Positions 8,347-16,742 of a DNA stretch of 64,000 nt are shown here, piece after piece. Positions within the stretch are counted from its first letter, which is position 1, and every line of letters starts with the position of its first letter. Both the position numbers and the translations under genes were made by a program. This DNA comes from UA16 sp905478895 (GTDB taxonomy: Bacteria; Bacteroidota; Bacteroidia; Flavobacteriales_D; Sanyastnellaceae). Under the pieces are notes generated by a model that worked only from the letters and a program-made list of their open reading frames with translations, was not told the DNA's origin and searched no databases. The DNA lies in the NCBI GenBank assembly GCA_943788495.1, contig CALSQO010000001.1, positions 1 to 64,000 of the forward strand. The letters are read 5' to 3'.

Positions 8347-9633
8347 TCAAGCCAAATCTAAGATGTCTGCACCGATGTCCATGCGGCAATAGGCCCCTTC
8401 GAATGTGATTTTCTCTATTTTCTCGTAGCTGCGTTTCAACGCATCTTCCACGGTCGCACCTCTGCCTGTGACCGCAAGGACTCGACCACCGTTTGTGTAG
8501 AGTTTGCGCCGAGAAATTTTCGTTCCGGCATGGAAAACCATTCCGTCCCAATTCGGGTCCTCAACAACGCCTTTGATTTCACGGTTTGTTTCATAGGCTC
8601 CTGGATATCCTTCGCTTGCCATGACCACGGTGGCGGCCGCTCGCTCATCAATTTCCAAGTCGTATTCTGAAAGCAACCCGGAACCTAGGCTTTCGAATAG
8701 GTGCAGTAAATCACTCTTAATCCGTGGCAACACGACTTCTGTTTCGGGATCACCCATGCGGCAATTGTATTCAATGACATACGGGTCGCTTCCCACTTTC
8801 ATGAGGCCAAAGAAAATAAATCCGTGGTAGGGGATTTCGTCTTTGGTCAATCCTTTGATCGTGGGAATGATGATTTGATTCAAGGCCTTCTGCTGAAATT
8901 CTTCGGACAAGTACGGAACCGGCGAAATGGCACCCATGCCGCCCGTGTTGAGACCCGTGTCACCTTCTCCGATTCGTTTGTAGTCCTTCGCCGAAGGCAG
9001 AATGTGATAGCTTTTACCATCCGTCATGACAAACATGCTCACTTCCTGTCCCGTGAGGAATTCTTCAATCACAACGCGCTTTCCAGCTTCTTTGAATGCC
9101 CCGCCCTCCAGCATGGCTTTCAGGGTATCTGTCGCCTCTTTTTTTGATTCGGTGATGATCACTCCTTTGCCACCCGCAAGCCCATCGGCCTTGATGACAT
9201 AGGGTGCCTGAAACGCGTCCAACGATTGCACCGCTTCAGCAAGTTGGTCGCTTCCAAAGCTCGCATAGCGAGCCGTTGGAATGTTGTGACGCTGCATGAA
9301 ATTTTTGGCGAACTCCTTGCTGCCTTCGAGCATTGCGCCTTGTTTTTTAGGGCCAACGACCGTTACGGATGTCTTTTGTGAAGCTTCAAAGTAATCTGAA
9401 ATTCCAGCCACGAGAGGAGCCTCTGAACCGACTACAATCAGGTCAATTTTGTGCCTCCGGACATAGCGTTCAACGGCTTGAAAATCCATTGCATCCAGAT
9501 CTGCCATGGTCCCCAGCTCATGCATTCCTCCGTTTCCGGGGGCAATGTGGAGATCACGCAACATCGAAGATTCACTTAGTTTCCATGCCATCGCATGCTC
9601 ACGGCCTCCGCTTCCCAACAAAAGTACATTCAT
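8347..9633 (-). CDS. purD: Phosphoribosylamine--glycine ligase
   Basis: ATP-grasp ligase joining glycine to 5-phosphoribosylamine in purine synthesis, 428 residues. The N-terminus MNVLLLGSGGREHAMAWKL is diagnostic. Downstream are the ATP-grasp features GSKEFAKNFMQRHNIPTA, VIKADGLAGGKGVII, VVIEEFLTGQEVSMF, TGGMGAISP and the metal-binding EYNCRMGDPETE. An upstream in-frame extension to 9687 adds 18 residues that do not belong to the family, so I placed the start at the ATG at 9633. It is divergent from the glycosyltransferase at 9734 and converges on the small membrane protein. Confidence 0.97.
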   Translation of the reverse strand: MNVLLLGSGGREHAMAWKLSESSMLRDLHIAPGNGGMHELGTMADLDAMDFQAVERYVRRHKIDLIVVGSEAPLVAGISDYFEASQKTSVTVVGPKKQGAMLEGSKEFAKNFMQRHNIPTARYASFGSDQLAEAVQSLDAFQAPYVIKADGLAGGKGVIITESKKEATDTLKAMLEGGAFKEAGKRVVIEEFLTGQEVSMFVMTDGKSYHILPSAKDYKRIGEGDTGLNTGGMGAISPVPYLSEEFQQKALNQIIIPTIKGLTKDEIPYHGFIFFGLMKVGSDPYVIEYNCRMGDPETEVVLPRIKSDLLHLFESLGSGLLSEYDLEIDERAAATVVMASEGYPGAYETNREIKGVVEDPNWDGMVFHAGTKISRRKLYTNGGRVLAVTGRGATVEDALKRSYEKIEKITFEGAYCRMDIGADILDLA

Positions 9634-9637
9634 GCCG

Positions 9638-9668
9638 TAAAAATAATGGGTCTCAGTGCGCAAGCAAA
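9638..9668 (-). promoter_or_regulatory. Candidate purD promoter (TTTG-N19-TATTTTTA)
   Basis: On the minus strand a TTTG (9665-9668) is followed after 19 bases by TATTTTTA (9638-9645), one mismatch from TAnnTTTG. The element ends only four bases before the purD ATG, so if real the transcript would begin at or next to the start codon. Confidence 0.3.
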
Positions 9669-9733
9669 GAATCGTTCGAAACTTCATGTTTGTGAGCAGT
9701 AACTTGCAAGGAATTCGCCGTTAGACAATCCGT

Positions 9734-11536
9734 ATGGATCAACCTTTTTTGTCCGCCGTCATCATCGCTTACAATGAAGCGCAAAACATCGAACGGTGTT
9801 TGCTGTCTTTGCAGGCCGTTGCGGATGAAATTGTGGTAGTGGATTCGGGTTCTACGGATGATACCGTTATGAAAAGCGAATCGATGGGCGCTCGGGTGTT
9901 AAGCCACCCATTCGAAGGGCACATACAACAAAAAAATTGGGCGGCAAATCAGGCCAAAGGGCAGTGGATCATTTCTTTGGATGCGGATGAAAGTTTGGGC
10001 GAAGAATTGAAAGCTTCGCTCCGCGAATGGAAAAAAAGCGCTCATGATTCGCGGGCATATCGTTTCAATCGATTGACTTCTTACTGTGGCCATTGGGTGC
10101 GCCATGGCGGATGGTATCCCGATCAAAAACTTCGGCTTTGGAAAAATGGAGCGGCACAGTGGACGGGCGAAAACCCCCACGATCGCTTGGAATTATTAGC
10201 CGGTGAAAACGCGGGCAAAAGCATCGGTCATTTGGAGGGAGACTTGTTGCACCATTCTTATCACACGGTCGAGGACCATATCCGTCAGATCGCCTACTTC
10301 TCCGACATTGCAGCGGTGCATTATGAGGGGCCGCTTTGGCGAACAAATCCCTGGATTCGGCCATTGAAGATGGCATTTCAATGGACCAAGAATGCATGGA
10401 TTCGGGGGGGGTGGAGAGATGGTTGGGCCGGTTGGACCATTGCGAAATACAGTGCAATTGCCACGGCTCGGAAATACGAAAAAGCGCGTGTTTATGGGCG
10501 TTCGAAGCGGTTGTTGGAGGCCGCTGGAAAAACGAAAATCCAACGGATTTTGATATGCCGAACGGATGCCATTGGGGATGCCGTACTAACCTTGCCTGTT
10601 GCCGGGTGGATCAAAGCTTCTGCATCCAATTTACAGGTGGACTTTCTGGTCCGGTCGTATGCCGCTCCTGTTGCCGCTGCTGCGGAAGATGTGGATGACG
10701 TGGTAATTTGGTCGCCAAAATCGCCACCAGATTTGTCGGGGTACGATGCGGCGGTCGTGGCATTTCCAGATGTGGAGGTGGCTCAGACCCTTCGGGAACA
10801 GGGCGTGCCAATTGTGGTTGGGACTTCCCGAAGGTGGCCTTTTCGGCGTTGGATGACGCACCACAATCACACGTCGCGCAAAGTTTCAGGACAACACGAA
10901 GCGTGGCATGGCATTGAATTGGCGAAGACGATGCATCCGTCTCCGGGTTGGGAGAAACCGGGGCTGCAACTTCCAAAATCACCCGGTGAAATTGCGCAGT
11001 GGGGTCGATTGAAACCCCGGGCGTGGGAAGAGGTGAAAGGCCAGATCGATGGTGCAAAGGATTGGCTGGAGGTCGATCAAAAACACATCATTGTTCACCC
11101 GGGGTCAGCGGGCAGTGCCAACAACTATTCCCAAGAAAGCTACCTCACACTCATTGACGGCCTTTGCGATGCGGGCCTGCGCGTCATTTTGACGGGCACA
11201 GCGGCGGAAGCGGAACAATTTGGTGTTTCACGATGGAGCGATCAAGAAGGAGTGATCAATACGATGGGCCGCATGACCTTGGATCAATTGCTTGCCCTCA
11301 TAGGCGCCTCGGATGGCCTCGTGGCTTCGAGCACGGGTCCGCTGCACATGGCGGCAGCCTCTGGAGTGATGTGCATGGGCCTATACGGTCCTGAAGCACC
11401 GGAGTGGCCGGAGCGATGGCACCCGGTTGGTCCGCGGGCGCATTGGATAACGGCGAAACGCCTCGCTTCGGACGGAGCATTGGAAATCGAAGTGTCGGAG
11501 GTTTTGGCGAAGATTCTTTCAGTCCTCAGCGAATAG
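9734..11536 (+). CDS. GT2-GT9 fusion glycosyltransferase (LPS core type)
   Basis: A 600-residue two-domain enzyme. Residues about 1-260 form a GT2 (GT-A fold) domain of the WaaE/KdtX type: SAVIIAYNEAQNIERCL, VVDSGSTDDT and a DAD metal-binding motif at 83-85, followed by LRLW and ENPHDRLE. Residues about 268-600 form a GT9 heptosyltransferase-like (GT-B) domain: RILICRTDAIGDAVLTLP, then IVHPGSAGSANNYS and the donor-binding ASSTGPLHMAAAS near 535. These two activities are normally separate proteins that add sugars to the LPS inner core. No frameshift or stop lies at the junction, so this looks like a true fusion. The sugars used cannot be told from sequence. The 3' end overlaps the convergent ligase gene by 11 bases. 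Confidence 0.93.
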   Translation: MDQPFLSAVIIAYNEAQNIERCLLSLQAVADEIVVVDSGSTDDTVMKSESMGARVLSHPFEGHIQQKNWAANQAKGQWIISLDADESLGEELKASLREWKKSAHDSRAYRFNRLTSYCGHWVRHGGWYPDQKLRLWKNGAAQWTGENPHDRLELLAGENAGKSIGHLEGDLLHHSYHTVEDHIRQIAYFSDIAAVHYEGPLWRTNPWIRPLKMAFQWTKNAWIRGGWRDGWAGWTIAKYSAIATARKYEKARVYGRSKRLLEAAGKTKIQRILICRTDAIGDAVLTLPVAGWIKASASNLQVDFLVRSYAAPVAAAAEDVDDVVIWSPKSPPDLSGYDAAVVAFPDVEVAQTLREQGVPIVVGTSRRWPFRRWMTHHNHTSRKVSGQHEAWHGIELAKTMHPSPGWEKPGLQLPKSPGEIAQWGRLKPRAWEEVKGQIDGAKDWLEVDQKHIIVHPGSAGSANNYSQESYLTLIDGLCDAGLRVILTGTAAEAEQFGVSRWSDQEGVINTMGRMTLDQLLALIGASDGLVASSTGPLHMAAASGVMCMGLYGPEAPEWPERWHPVGPRAHWITAKRLASDGALEIEVSEVLAKILSVLSE

Positions 11537-13139
11537 TCCGTTTGCCAATCAGTCCAATTAAGAACCCAGCCAAGGTCACACCGGCTTGTGTTTCCAATGT
11601 GTCTTCCGTCATGCAGGACAATGCAAGAATGAAACCTGCCAAGCACGCCACTCGAATTGGGTAAGTGGGAAATGCACTGCCCGATACCGACACCAAGGCC
11701 ACCAAAATGGCCATCCATAGCAACATGGATAGTGGCCCGCCAGAAATCAAAAATGTGATGTATTGATTGTGTGGTCTGAGCCTGAATTCGGGCCTAAGAG
11801 GAGAATTGGCCTGTTCGTATGATGCGGCAATGGCATCCGGCACATCACCGGTTCCCACGCCCAAAGCCGGATGGCCCTGAAATACCCCAAACGCATTTTT
11901 CAAAAACAGAAATCGTTGAACAAGTGAGTGACCACTGGGATTTCCACCATCTACGGCATTCCATATTTCAAATTGAACAATGTCCCATCGTCGCCTCAAT
12001 CCACCGTGTTTGACTTCTAAAACGGTGGGCACTCCGGATTCAATGAGCTGCACGTCTGAGGGGGTGAGAGCCAAAACACCCAATCGATCCTTTTTGAGTC
12101 CCATGGAGGACAGGTAACGGAGCAACGTCATTTCCAACGCTTGGTTCCGCTCGTCCATTCCCTTGAAGGCAATTGTGCTTCGTTCATTCCACGTTTCACT
12201 CAATTCGCTCCACGCAATGTTTGTCCAAACGTGTTCGCCGTTTTCGCGCAGGCACCGTTCTGTAAAATGCTGGTATTGTTCGCCTCCTTCGGATTTCACG
12301 CCCAATGCCTCGGGATCCGGGTAGCGGGGCCACAGGCTATTCATGGCGAAAGCGACCATAGCCAGAAACACAGTCAGTAGGCCGATGAACCCATTTCTTC
12401 GGAATGCAACTTTACTTGAACGACGGTCCGCCTCACCAGTTCCCGCCAGGAGGAAGGCCAGTAGGCCCGAGAGTGGAATCAAGGTAGCGCCTGTGATCGA
12501 AGCGGTTTTCCATGTAAATGCAGTGCCGAGAACGCAGAGGACCAAGGCGGTTCCCCATGCTTTCCATTGTTTGGTCTCGAACGCCCGAAGCAACCACCAA
12601 GACCAAATGAAGGCAATCATCAAACTGAACCGAATGTGCGATATGAAGGGCGACCAATCGCGTGCTTCAACGGTTTCAGCAGCTGCGCTGCCTGACCACA
12701 AGGCACCAACGCAAGCCGCAGTGACTGAAAAAGCTAACGTATGTTGGACCAGTTCAAGGCCACGAGGTTGATTCCATCGGCCAGTGATCAGAACCAAAGG
12801 AAAAGCCAGAAGGGGAAGTTGGATTCGCAGCGCTCGCCATCCTTGGGCTACGTCTTCGGTCCAAAGCTGCCCCAAAAGTTGCCAGGCGAATAAGGCCAAT
12901 ACAGCCCAGAGCAGCGGCTGTGAACGCCAGAATTTCCAGGAACGATTGCGAAAAATGGGGCCGTAATGCCAGCGGTCAAGCGCCCAAGCGAAGAGCAGTA
13001 AGAAAGCTCCCTGGCTCATGAGAAAATTGGAGAAAGGAAGGGCAATCGCCGTAATAATAAGCGCCAAATCATACGCCCGCTGTACTTGGCGATTTTCGCC
13101 GATTACTTGGGAGCTTGTATTTGTTCTTGGCGGCATCAT
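11526..13139 (-). CDS. O-antigen ligase / Wzy-family membrane protein
   Basis: A 537-residue protein with about ten hydrophobic helices and a long periplasmic region between about residues 270 and 420. The C-terminal part carries the family's loop motif GHPALGVGTGDV and RPHNQYITFLISGG near 455, where the conserved His lies; this pattern is shared by O-antigen ligases (WaaL) and O-antigen polymerases (Wzy). Sequence alone does not separate the two. Being next to an LPS-core transferase fusion favours a ligase or polymerase acting on undecaprenyl-linked glycans at the outer face of the inner membrane. The start may be either of two adjacent ATGs (13139 or 13136). Confidence 0.85.
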   Translation of the reverse strand: MMPPRTNTSSQVIGENRQVQRAYDLALIITAIALPFSNFLMSQGAFLLLFAWALDRWHYGPIFRNRSWKFWRSQPLLWAVLALFAWQLLGQLWTEDVAQGWRALRIQLPLLAFPLVLITGRWNQPRGLELVQHTLAFSVTAACVGALWSGSAAAETVEARDWSPFISHIRFSLMIAFIWSWWLLRAFETKQWKAWGTALVLCVLGTAFTWKTASITGATLIPLSGLLAFLLAGTGEADRRSSKVAFRRNGFIGLLTVFLAMVAFAMNSLWPRYPDPEALGVKSEGGEQYQHFTERCLRENGEHVWTNIAWSELSETWNERSTIAFKGMDERNQALEMTLLRYLSSMGLKKDRLGVLALTPSDVQLIESGVPTVLEVKHGGLRRRWDIVQFEIWNAVDGGNPSGHSLVQRFLFLKNAFGVFQGHPALGVGTGDVPDAIAASYEQANSPLRPEFRLRPHNQYITFLISGGPLSMLLWMAILVALVSVSGSAFPTYPIRVACLAGFILALSCMTEDTLETQAGVTLAGFLIGLIGKRTIR

Positions 13140-13146
13140 TCAGCGA

Positions 13147-14847
13147 TTATTCGGCGCCGGCGAGGATCATTTCGTACTGCCCAGAATTGAGCATTTGAAT
13201 GGCTGTGGAAACCGTCGAGTCGCGCGGCAGGGACCATTGAAATACGCCATCCTGAAGGTAATAGCGCATGATGATTTCTTCTTCCAAGGACATTTGAATT
13301 TGTTCCCGGAATTCCTCGAGGTCCCGAACGATGTTGGGCTTCAACGCCGCCTCCAATTGTTCGAATGCATTAGGATCCAAGGTGTAAACCGCCTCATCTT
13401 CAGCCACCTCTTTTAGTTGCTCCCACATCACGGAAGTTTGTGATTCGTATTGTGTCGCTGCATTGGCCTCAGCAAAGTCGACAAACTCCGTCCAGTCGGC
13501 TTCGGTCAATGCGAACCCCTCGGGTGGGGCGATGCTGTCGCGCTGCGCGGTCCACGCATTGGCGAAATCAAACAAGGTTCCACTTTCATAAAGTCCTTCC
13601 AGCACATATCCAAGGGGAGGCAGGAGCGTCGGGACATCTGGCTGAACTCCCTTTCCATCGACCACCGGACGACCATTGCGGGTATAGAACACTTCAATCA
13701 GGGAGTCGGCGACAGCTTGCGCGCTTCCGTCCTCACCGCGATTCCCACCGTAATCAAGCCGTTGAATGCAGCGTCCGCTAGGCGTGTAATATTTGGCTAC
13801 TGTGACCTTCAATTTGGTCCCATAGGCCAATTGCTTGGATTGTTGAACCAGGCCCTTACCAAAACTCTCTTGGCCTACTATGATCGCTCGATCCAAATCT
13901 TGAAGGGTGCCCGAAACAATTTCCGAAGCGGATGCTGACATGCCATCAATCAACACTGCAATTGGCAAATCGGGAAGCAAGGCGTCGGCCATGGTGCTGT
14001 AACTCTTTTCCCATTCTTCTGTTTTGCCGCGGGTGCTCACTACTTCTTCTCCTTTGCCAATGAATAAATTGACAATGCTGATGGATTCCTGCAGTAGGCC
14101 GCCTCCATTGCCTCGAAGGTCAACGACTAGCTGTTTCATGCCGATGCTGTCGCGGAGGTAACGAATGGCTTGCCGCAATTCGAAGGATGACCCGCGTGTG
14201 AAGGCAGAGAGTGCCACATACCCTGTGCTGTCGCGAAGTACAGTGCGGAAGGGAACTGCGGGGAGTTTGATTTTGGCGCGTTTCATCACCACAGACTCTT
14301 CCGTTTTCGTTGCATTCCGAATGAAGCCCACTTCTACGTCTGTGCCGCTGGCTCCTTGAAGCATTTCCGGAATGAGGTCTTCCTCTACATCGGCCAATCT
14401 CATTCCATCGACGGCGGTCAGCTCATCGCCGATTTTTATTCCCGCCTTGGCCGCCGGGAATTCAGGCAGTACGTCGATGAAGAGTTGTCGTCCCCCCATC
14501 ATTTGAATGCTTGCTCCAATGCCGCCATATTCACCGGTACTCATGAATCGAAGGTCCTCCACCCGCGACTCCGGGTAATAGATGGTGTAAGGGTCCAGGC
14601 TCGACACCATCGCATCAATCCCAGTTTCCATCAGTGCTCCCGGTTGAATTTCATCCACGTAAAAGATGTTCAATTCACGGAATAGCGCATTCATGATCTC
14701 CAGTTGCTTCGACAATTCGAAATAGTTTTCCCGAACCGGAACAGCTGCGATGAACAGCCCCAACAGCGGCAGCAACAAGAGCTTAGATCTGTTTTTTTTC
14801 TTGGTTGGAAGCGTGGCTAGGGGATGGGAGCGTTTCTCGTTCTTCAC
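13147..14847 (-). CDS. S41 family carboxyl-terminal processing protease (CtpA-like)
   Basis: A periplasmic or membrane-anchored serine protease of about 566 residues. A basic stretch (TKKKNRSK) and a hydrophobic segment LLLLPLLGLFIAAVP serve as signal or anchor. A PDZ domain (about 105-185; GGIGASIQMM, AAKAGIKIGDELTAVDG) precedes the protease domain. The nucleophile is Ser304 in DGMSASASEIV and the general base Lys331 in ESFGKGLVQQ. I chose the GTG at 14847, five bases past the rnpA stop; a TTG at 14901 would add 18 residues but overlaps rnpA by 50 bases, and no ATG is available. A C-terminal extension of about 150 residues after the protease core has no motif I recognise. Order hemD-rnpA-S41 is conserved in the phylum. 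Confidence 0.93.
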   Translation of the reverse strand: MKNEKRSHPLATLPTKKKNRSKLLLLPLLGLFIAAVPVRENYFELSKQLEIMNALFRELNIFYVDEIQPGALMETGIDAMVSSLDPYTIYYPESRVEDLRFMSTGEYGGIGASIQMMGGRQLFIDVLPEFPAAKAGIKIGDELTAVDGMRLADVEEDLIPEMLQGASGTDVEVGFIRNATKTEESVVMKRAKIKLPAVPFRTVLRDSTGYVALSAFTRGSSFELRQAIRYLRDSIGMKQLVVDLRGNGGGLLQESISIVNLFIGKGEEVVSTRGKTEEWEKSYSTMADALLPDLPIAVLIDGMSASASEIVSGTLQDLDRAIIVGQESFGKGLVQQSKQLAYGTKLKVTVAKYYTPSGRCIQRLDYGGNRGEDGSAQAVADSLIEVFYTRNGRPVVDGKGVQPDVPTLLPPLGYVLEGLYESGTLFDFANAWTAQRDSIAPPEGFALTEADWTEFVDFAEANAATQYESQTSVMWEQLKEVAEDEAVYTLDPNAFEQLEAALKPNIVRDLEEFREQIQMSLEEEIIMRYYLQDGVFQWSLPRDSTVSTAIQMLNSGQYEMILAGAE

Positions 14848-14851
14848 AGGT

Positions 14852-15253
14852 TCAGTCTTGGTCGGGTTGGCTAGGAAACATTTTGTGCACGAGTAAGGCA
14901 ACAGATGAGCGCACCGTCTCGAAATCAGGCATTTCGTTTCCTACAAATATGAAAACGATTGCCCGTTGTTTTTCGTCTGTGAGTAGACGATTTTCCAAAG
15001 CGGGCTTTTCAAGCCTCCACGCTTCCCGCATCAATCGTTTGACGCGGTTGCGGTCCACGGCTCGCTTGAATTTCTTCTTGCTCACGCTTACCATGGCCTG
15101 GATGGCGACGGGCTCGGGCAATGGCGTATCGATGAAGCGTCCAATGATGGGAGGAGCTTTAATTTTTGCGCCCTTCGCAAAGACGAGGTCCGAGAGTTTT
15201 TTGGACTTCAGTCGCTGGTTGCGGGGAAAGGAAAAGGAGCCAGTTTCGGACAA
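14852..15253 (-). CDS. rnpA: Ribonuclease P protein component
   Basis: Protein subunit of RNase P, which matures tRNA 5' ends. The signature is KKFKRAVDRNRVKRLMREAWR, containing the RNR RNA-binding motif, preceded by LKSKK and the FxxG-like segment DLVFAKGAKI. About 133 residues. No in-frame ATG exists near the N-terminus: candidates are TTG at 15253, just clear of the hemD stop, and TTG at 15286, which overlaps hemD. I prefer 15253 because family members begin a few residues before the PxxxxLKSKK segment. Usually rnpA is linked to rpmH; here, as elsewhere in Bacteroidota, it is linked to hemD and an S41 protease. Confidence 0.93.
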   Translation of the reverse strand: MSETGSFSFPRNQRLKSKKLSDLVFAKGAKIKAPPIIGRFIDTPLPEPVAIQAMVSVSKKKFKRAVDRNRVKRLMREAWRLEKPALENRLLTDEKQRAIVFIFVGNEMPDFETVRSSVALLVHKMFPSQPDQD

Positions 15254-15260
15254 GGGCGCT

Positions 15261-16004
15261 TTATTTGCCCTGAATGTAATGCTCAATGGCCATAGTCATG
15301 GAAGGAGCTTTCGGCGTGGGTGCCGAAATGTCCACACGAAGGTTGGCTTCAGCAGCAGCTTTTGCAGTAGTCGGCCCAAATGTGGCAATCCGAGTTTCTC
15401 CCTGTTGAAAATCGGGGAAGTTCTTGAATAAGCTCTCAATCCCGCTTGGGCTGTAAAAAACCAACAAGTTGTACTTCACATCGCTCAAGTCACTGAGGTC
15501 TGAGCATACGGTTCGGTACATGGTGGCTCGTGTGTAGTCAATTTTCCCCTCTTCTAGGAATTTTGGAATTGATGGCTTCATCAGGTCACTGCACGGCAAC
15601 AAGAATTTTTCGTTCTTGTGCTTCTTGATCAATTCCATGAGGTCCTGGAAGCTCTGTTTCCCGAAGAAAATTTTTCGCTTTCGGTACACAACATATTTCT
15701 GCAGGTAATAGGCAGTCGCCTCGCTGATGCAAAAATATTTCATGGTGTCGGGCACTTCAAACCGGAGCTCTTCGGCCAAACGAAAGAAATGATCAATGGC
15801 ATTTCGGCTGGTAACAATCAGTGCAGTGTGCTCTGCGAAATCAATCCGCTGTTGGCGAAACTCTTGACTCTCAATTCCTTCCACGTGAATGAAGGGGCGG
15901 AAATCGATGGTGAGTTTTTGTCGCTCTGCTAAATCAAAATACGGCGACTTTTCCGTTGTCGGCTTCGGTTGTGATATCAGAATGGTCTTGACTGTTTGCG
16001 CCAT
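15261..16004 (-). CDS. hemD: Uroporphyrinogen-III synthase
   Basis: Cyclises hydroxymethylbilane to uroporphyrinogen III in haem synthesis. The 247-residue protein shows the family's weakly conserved pattern: ALIVTSRNAIDHFF in the first lobe, KFLLPCSDLMKPSIPKFL, YRTVCSDL and NLLVFYSPSGIESLF in the second lobe, with IATFGPTTAKAAAEANL near the end. The start is the ATG at 16004 (MAQTVKTILISQP). Its position between DUF4271 and rnpA is the arrangement expected in Bacteroidota and supports the call, since HemD sequences diverge strongly. Confidence 0.92.
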   Translation of the reverse strand: MAQTVKTILISQPKPTTEKSPYFDLAERQKLTIDFRPFIHVEGIESQEFRQQRIDFAEHTALIVTSRNAIDHFFRLAEELRFEVPDTMKYFCISEATAYYLQKYVVYRKRKIFFGKQSFQDLMELIKKHKNEKFLLPCSDLMKPSIPKFLEEGKIDYTRATMYRTVCSDLSDLSDVKYNLLVFYSPSGIESLFKNFPDFQQGETRIATFGPTTAKAAAEANLRVDISAPTPKAPSMTMAIEHYIQGK

Positions 16005-16037
16005 ATTCAAGGGGTTCCATGCTTGCTCGATTGGACG

Positions 16038-16706
16038 TCAAACTTGCTTGAAAAGCAGGTAAGTCGGACCAATTTCGAAGGTGCAAAGATACACAATTCC
16101 CCACCCAAAAGGAAGCCCATTGTGAACGACCGATTGAAGTTGACGTAACCATTTCATTGTCAACCATCCCCACCATATCCAAACGGCTTGTTCCCAAAGT
16201 ATATTCCGGCTGCTAAATGGGATGTTTTGCCCCAAATGAAAGATGCAAAAAACCATCAACCCCCACAGCAACCAATTGCGCATGTGACGGTCAATTTCCA
16301 AACCACGTTCGGTTGCTTCGGGAGCAAGCGTGATCCAACCGCCGATCCAAGCTGCAATAACCCGTAAGATGATTGTTGCGACCCCCAATAGTGCCCCGTA
16401 GCCCATCCCGACCCATAAGCCTTCGAGCGTTGCATCAACCTGACACAATGCCCAGGCACTTCCGAGAATGCACCAGGCTAATACACCAAGAAGGTGACTT
16501 GTTAAGGTGCCACCCGTGCGAGCGGACTCGTCCGCCAATCGCTGCCACACCCGCTTGATGTTGTAAGAAGTCCAAATTGTCAAGCTCCATTCGCGTTCGA
16601 AACGGATCCGTAACAATACAGTCGCCCAGAGACCCAAACCAATGGATAGAAGCATCGCCGCCAAAAACTCATAGGATGCGTGGGGTATGGGCTGTCCTTC
16701 GAACAT
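16038..16706 (-). CDS. DUF4271 family membrane protein
   Basis: A membrane protein of about 222 residues with five or six hydrophobic segments. The C-terminus (FGWGIVYLCTFEIGPTYLLFK) and the internal RNWLLWGLMVFCIFHLG match the DUF4271 pattern, in which a YLCxLEIxP-type motif ends the last helices. Function is unknown, but the gene is repeatedly found next to hemD in Bacteroidota, as here with 33 bases between. A TTG at 16721 would add five residues; the ATG at 16706 is preferred. Confidence 0.85.
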   Translation of the reverse strand: MFEGQPIPHASYEFLAAMLLSIGLGLWATVLLRIRFEREWSLTIWTSYNIKRVWQRLADESARTGGTLTSHLLGVLAWCILGSAWALCQVDATLEGLWVGMGYGALLGVATIILRVIAAWIGGWITLAPEATERGLEIDRHMRNWLLWGLMVFCIFHLGQNIPFSSRNILWEQAVWIWWGWLTMKWLRQLQSVVHNGLPFGWGIVYLCTFEIGPTYLLFKQV

Positions 16707-16742
16707 GGCGCGAAGATTCAAAATTTTCCAATTGCTGGGACT

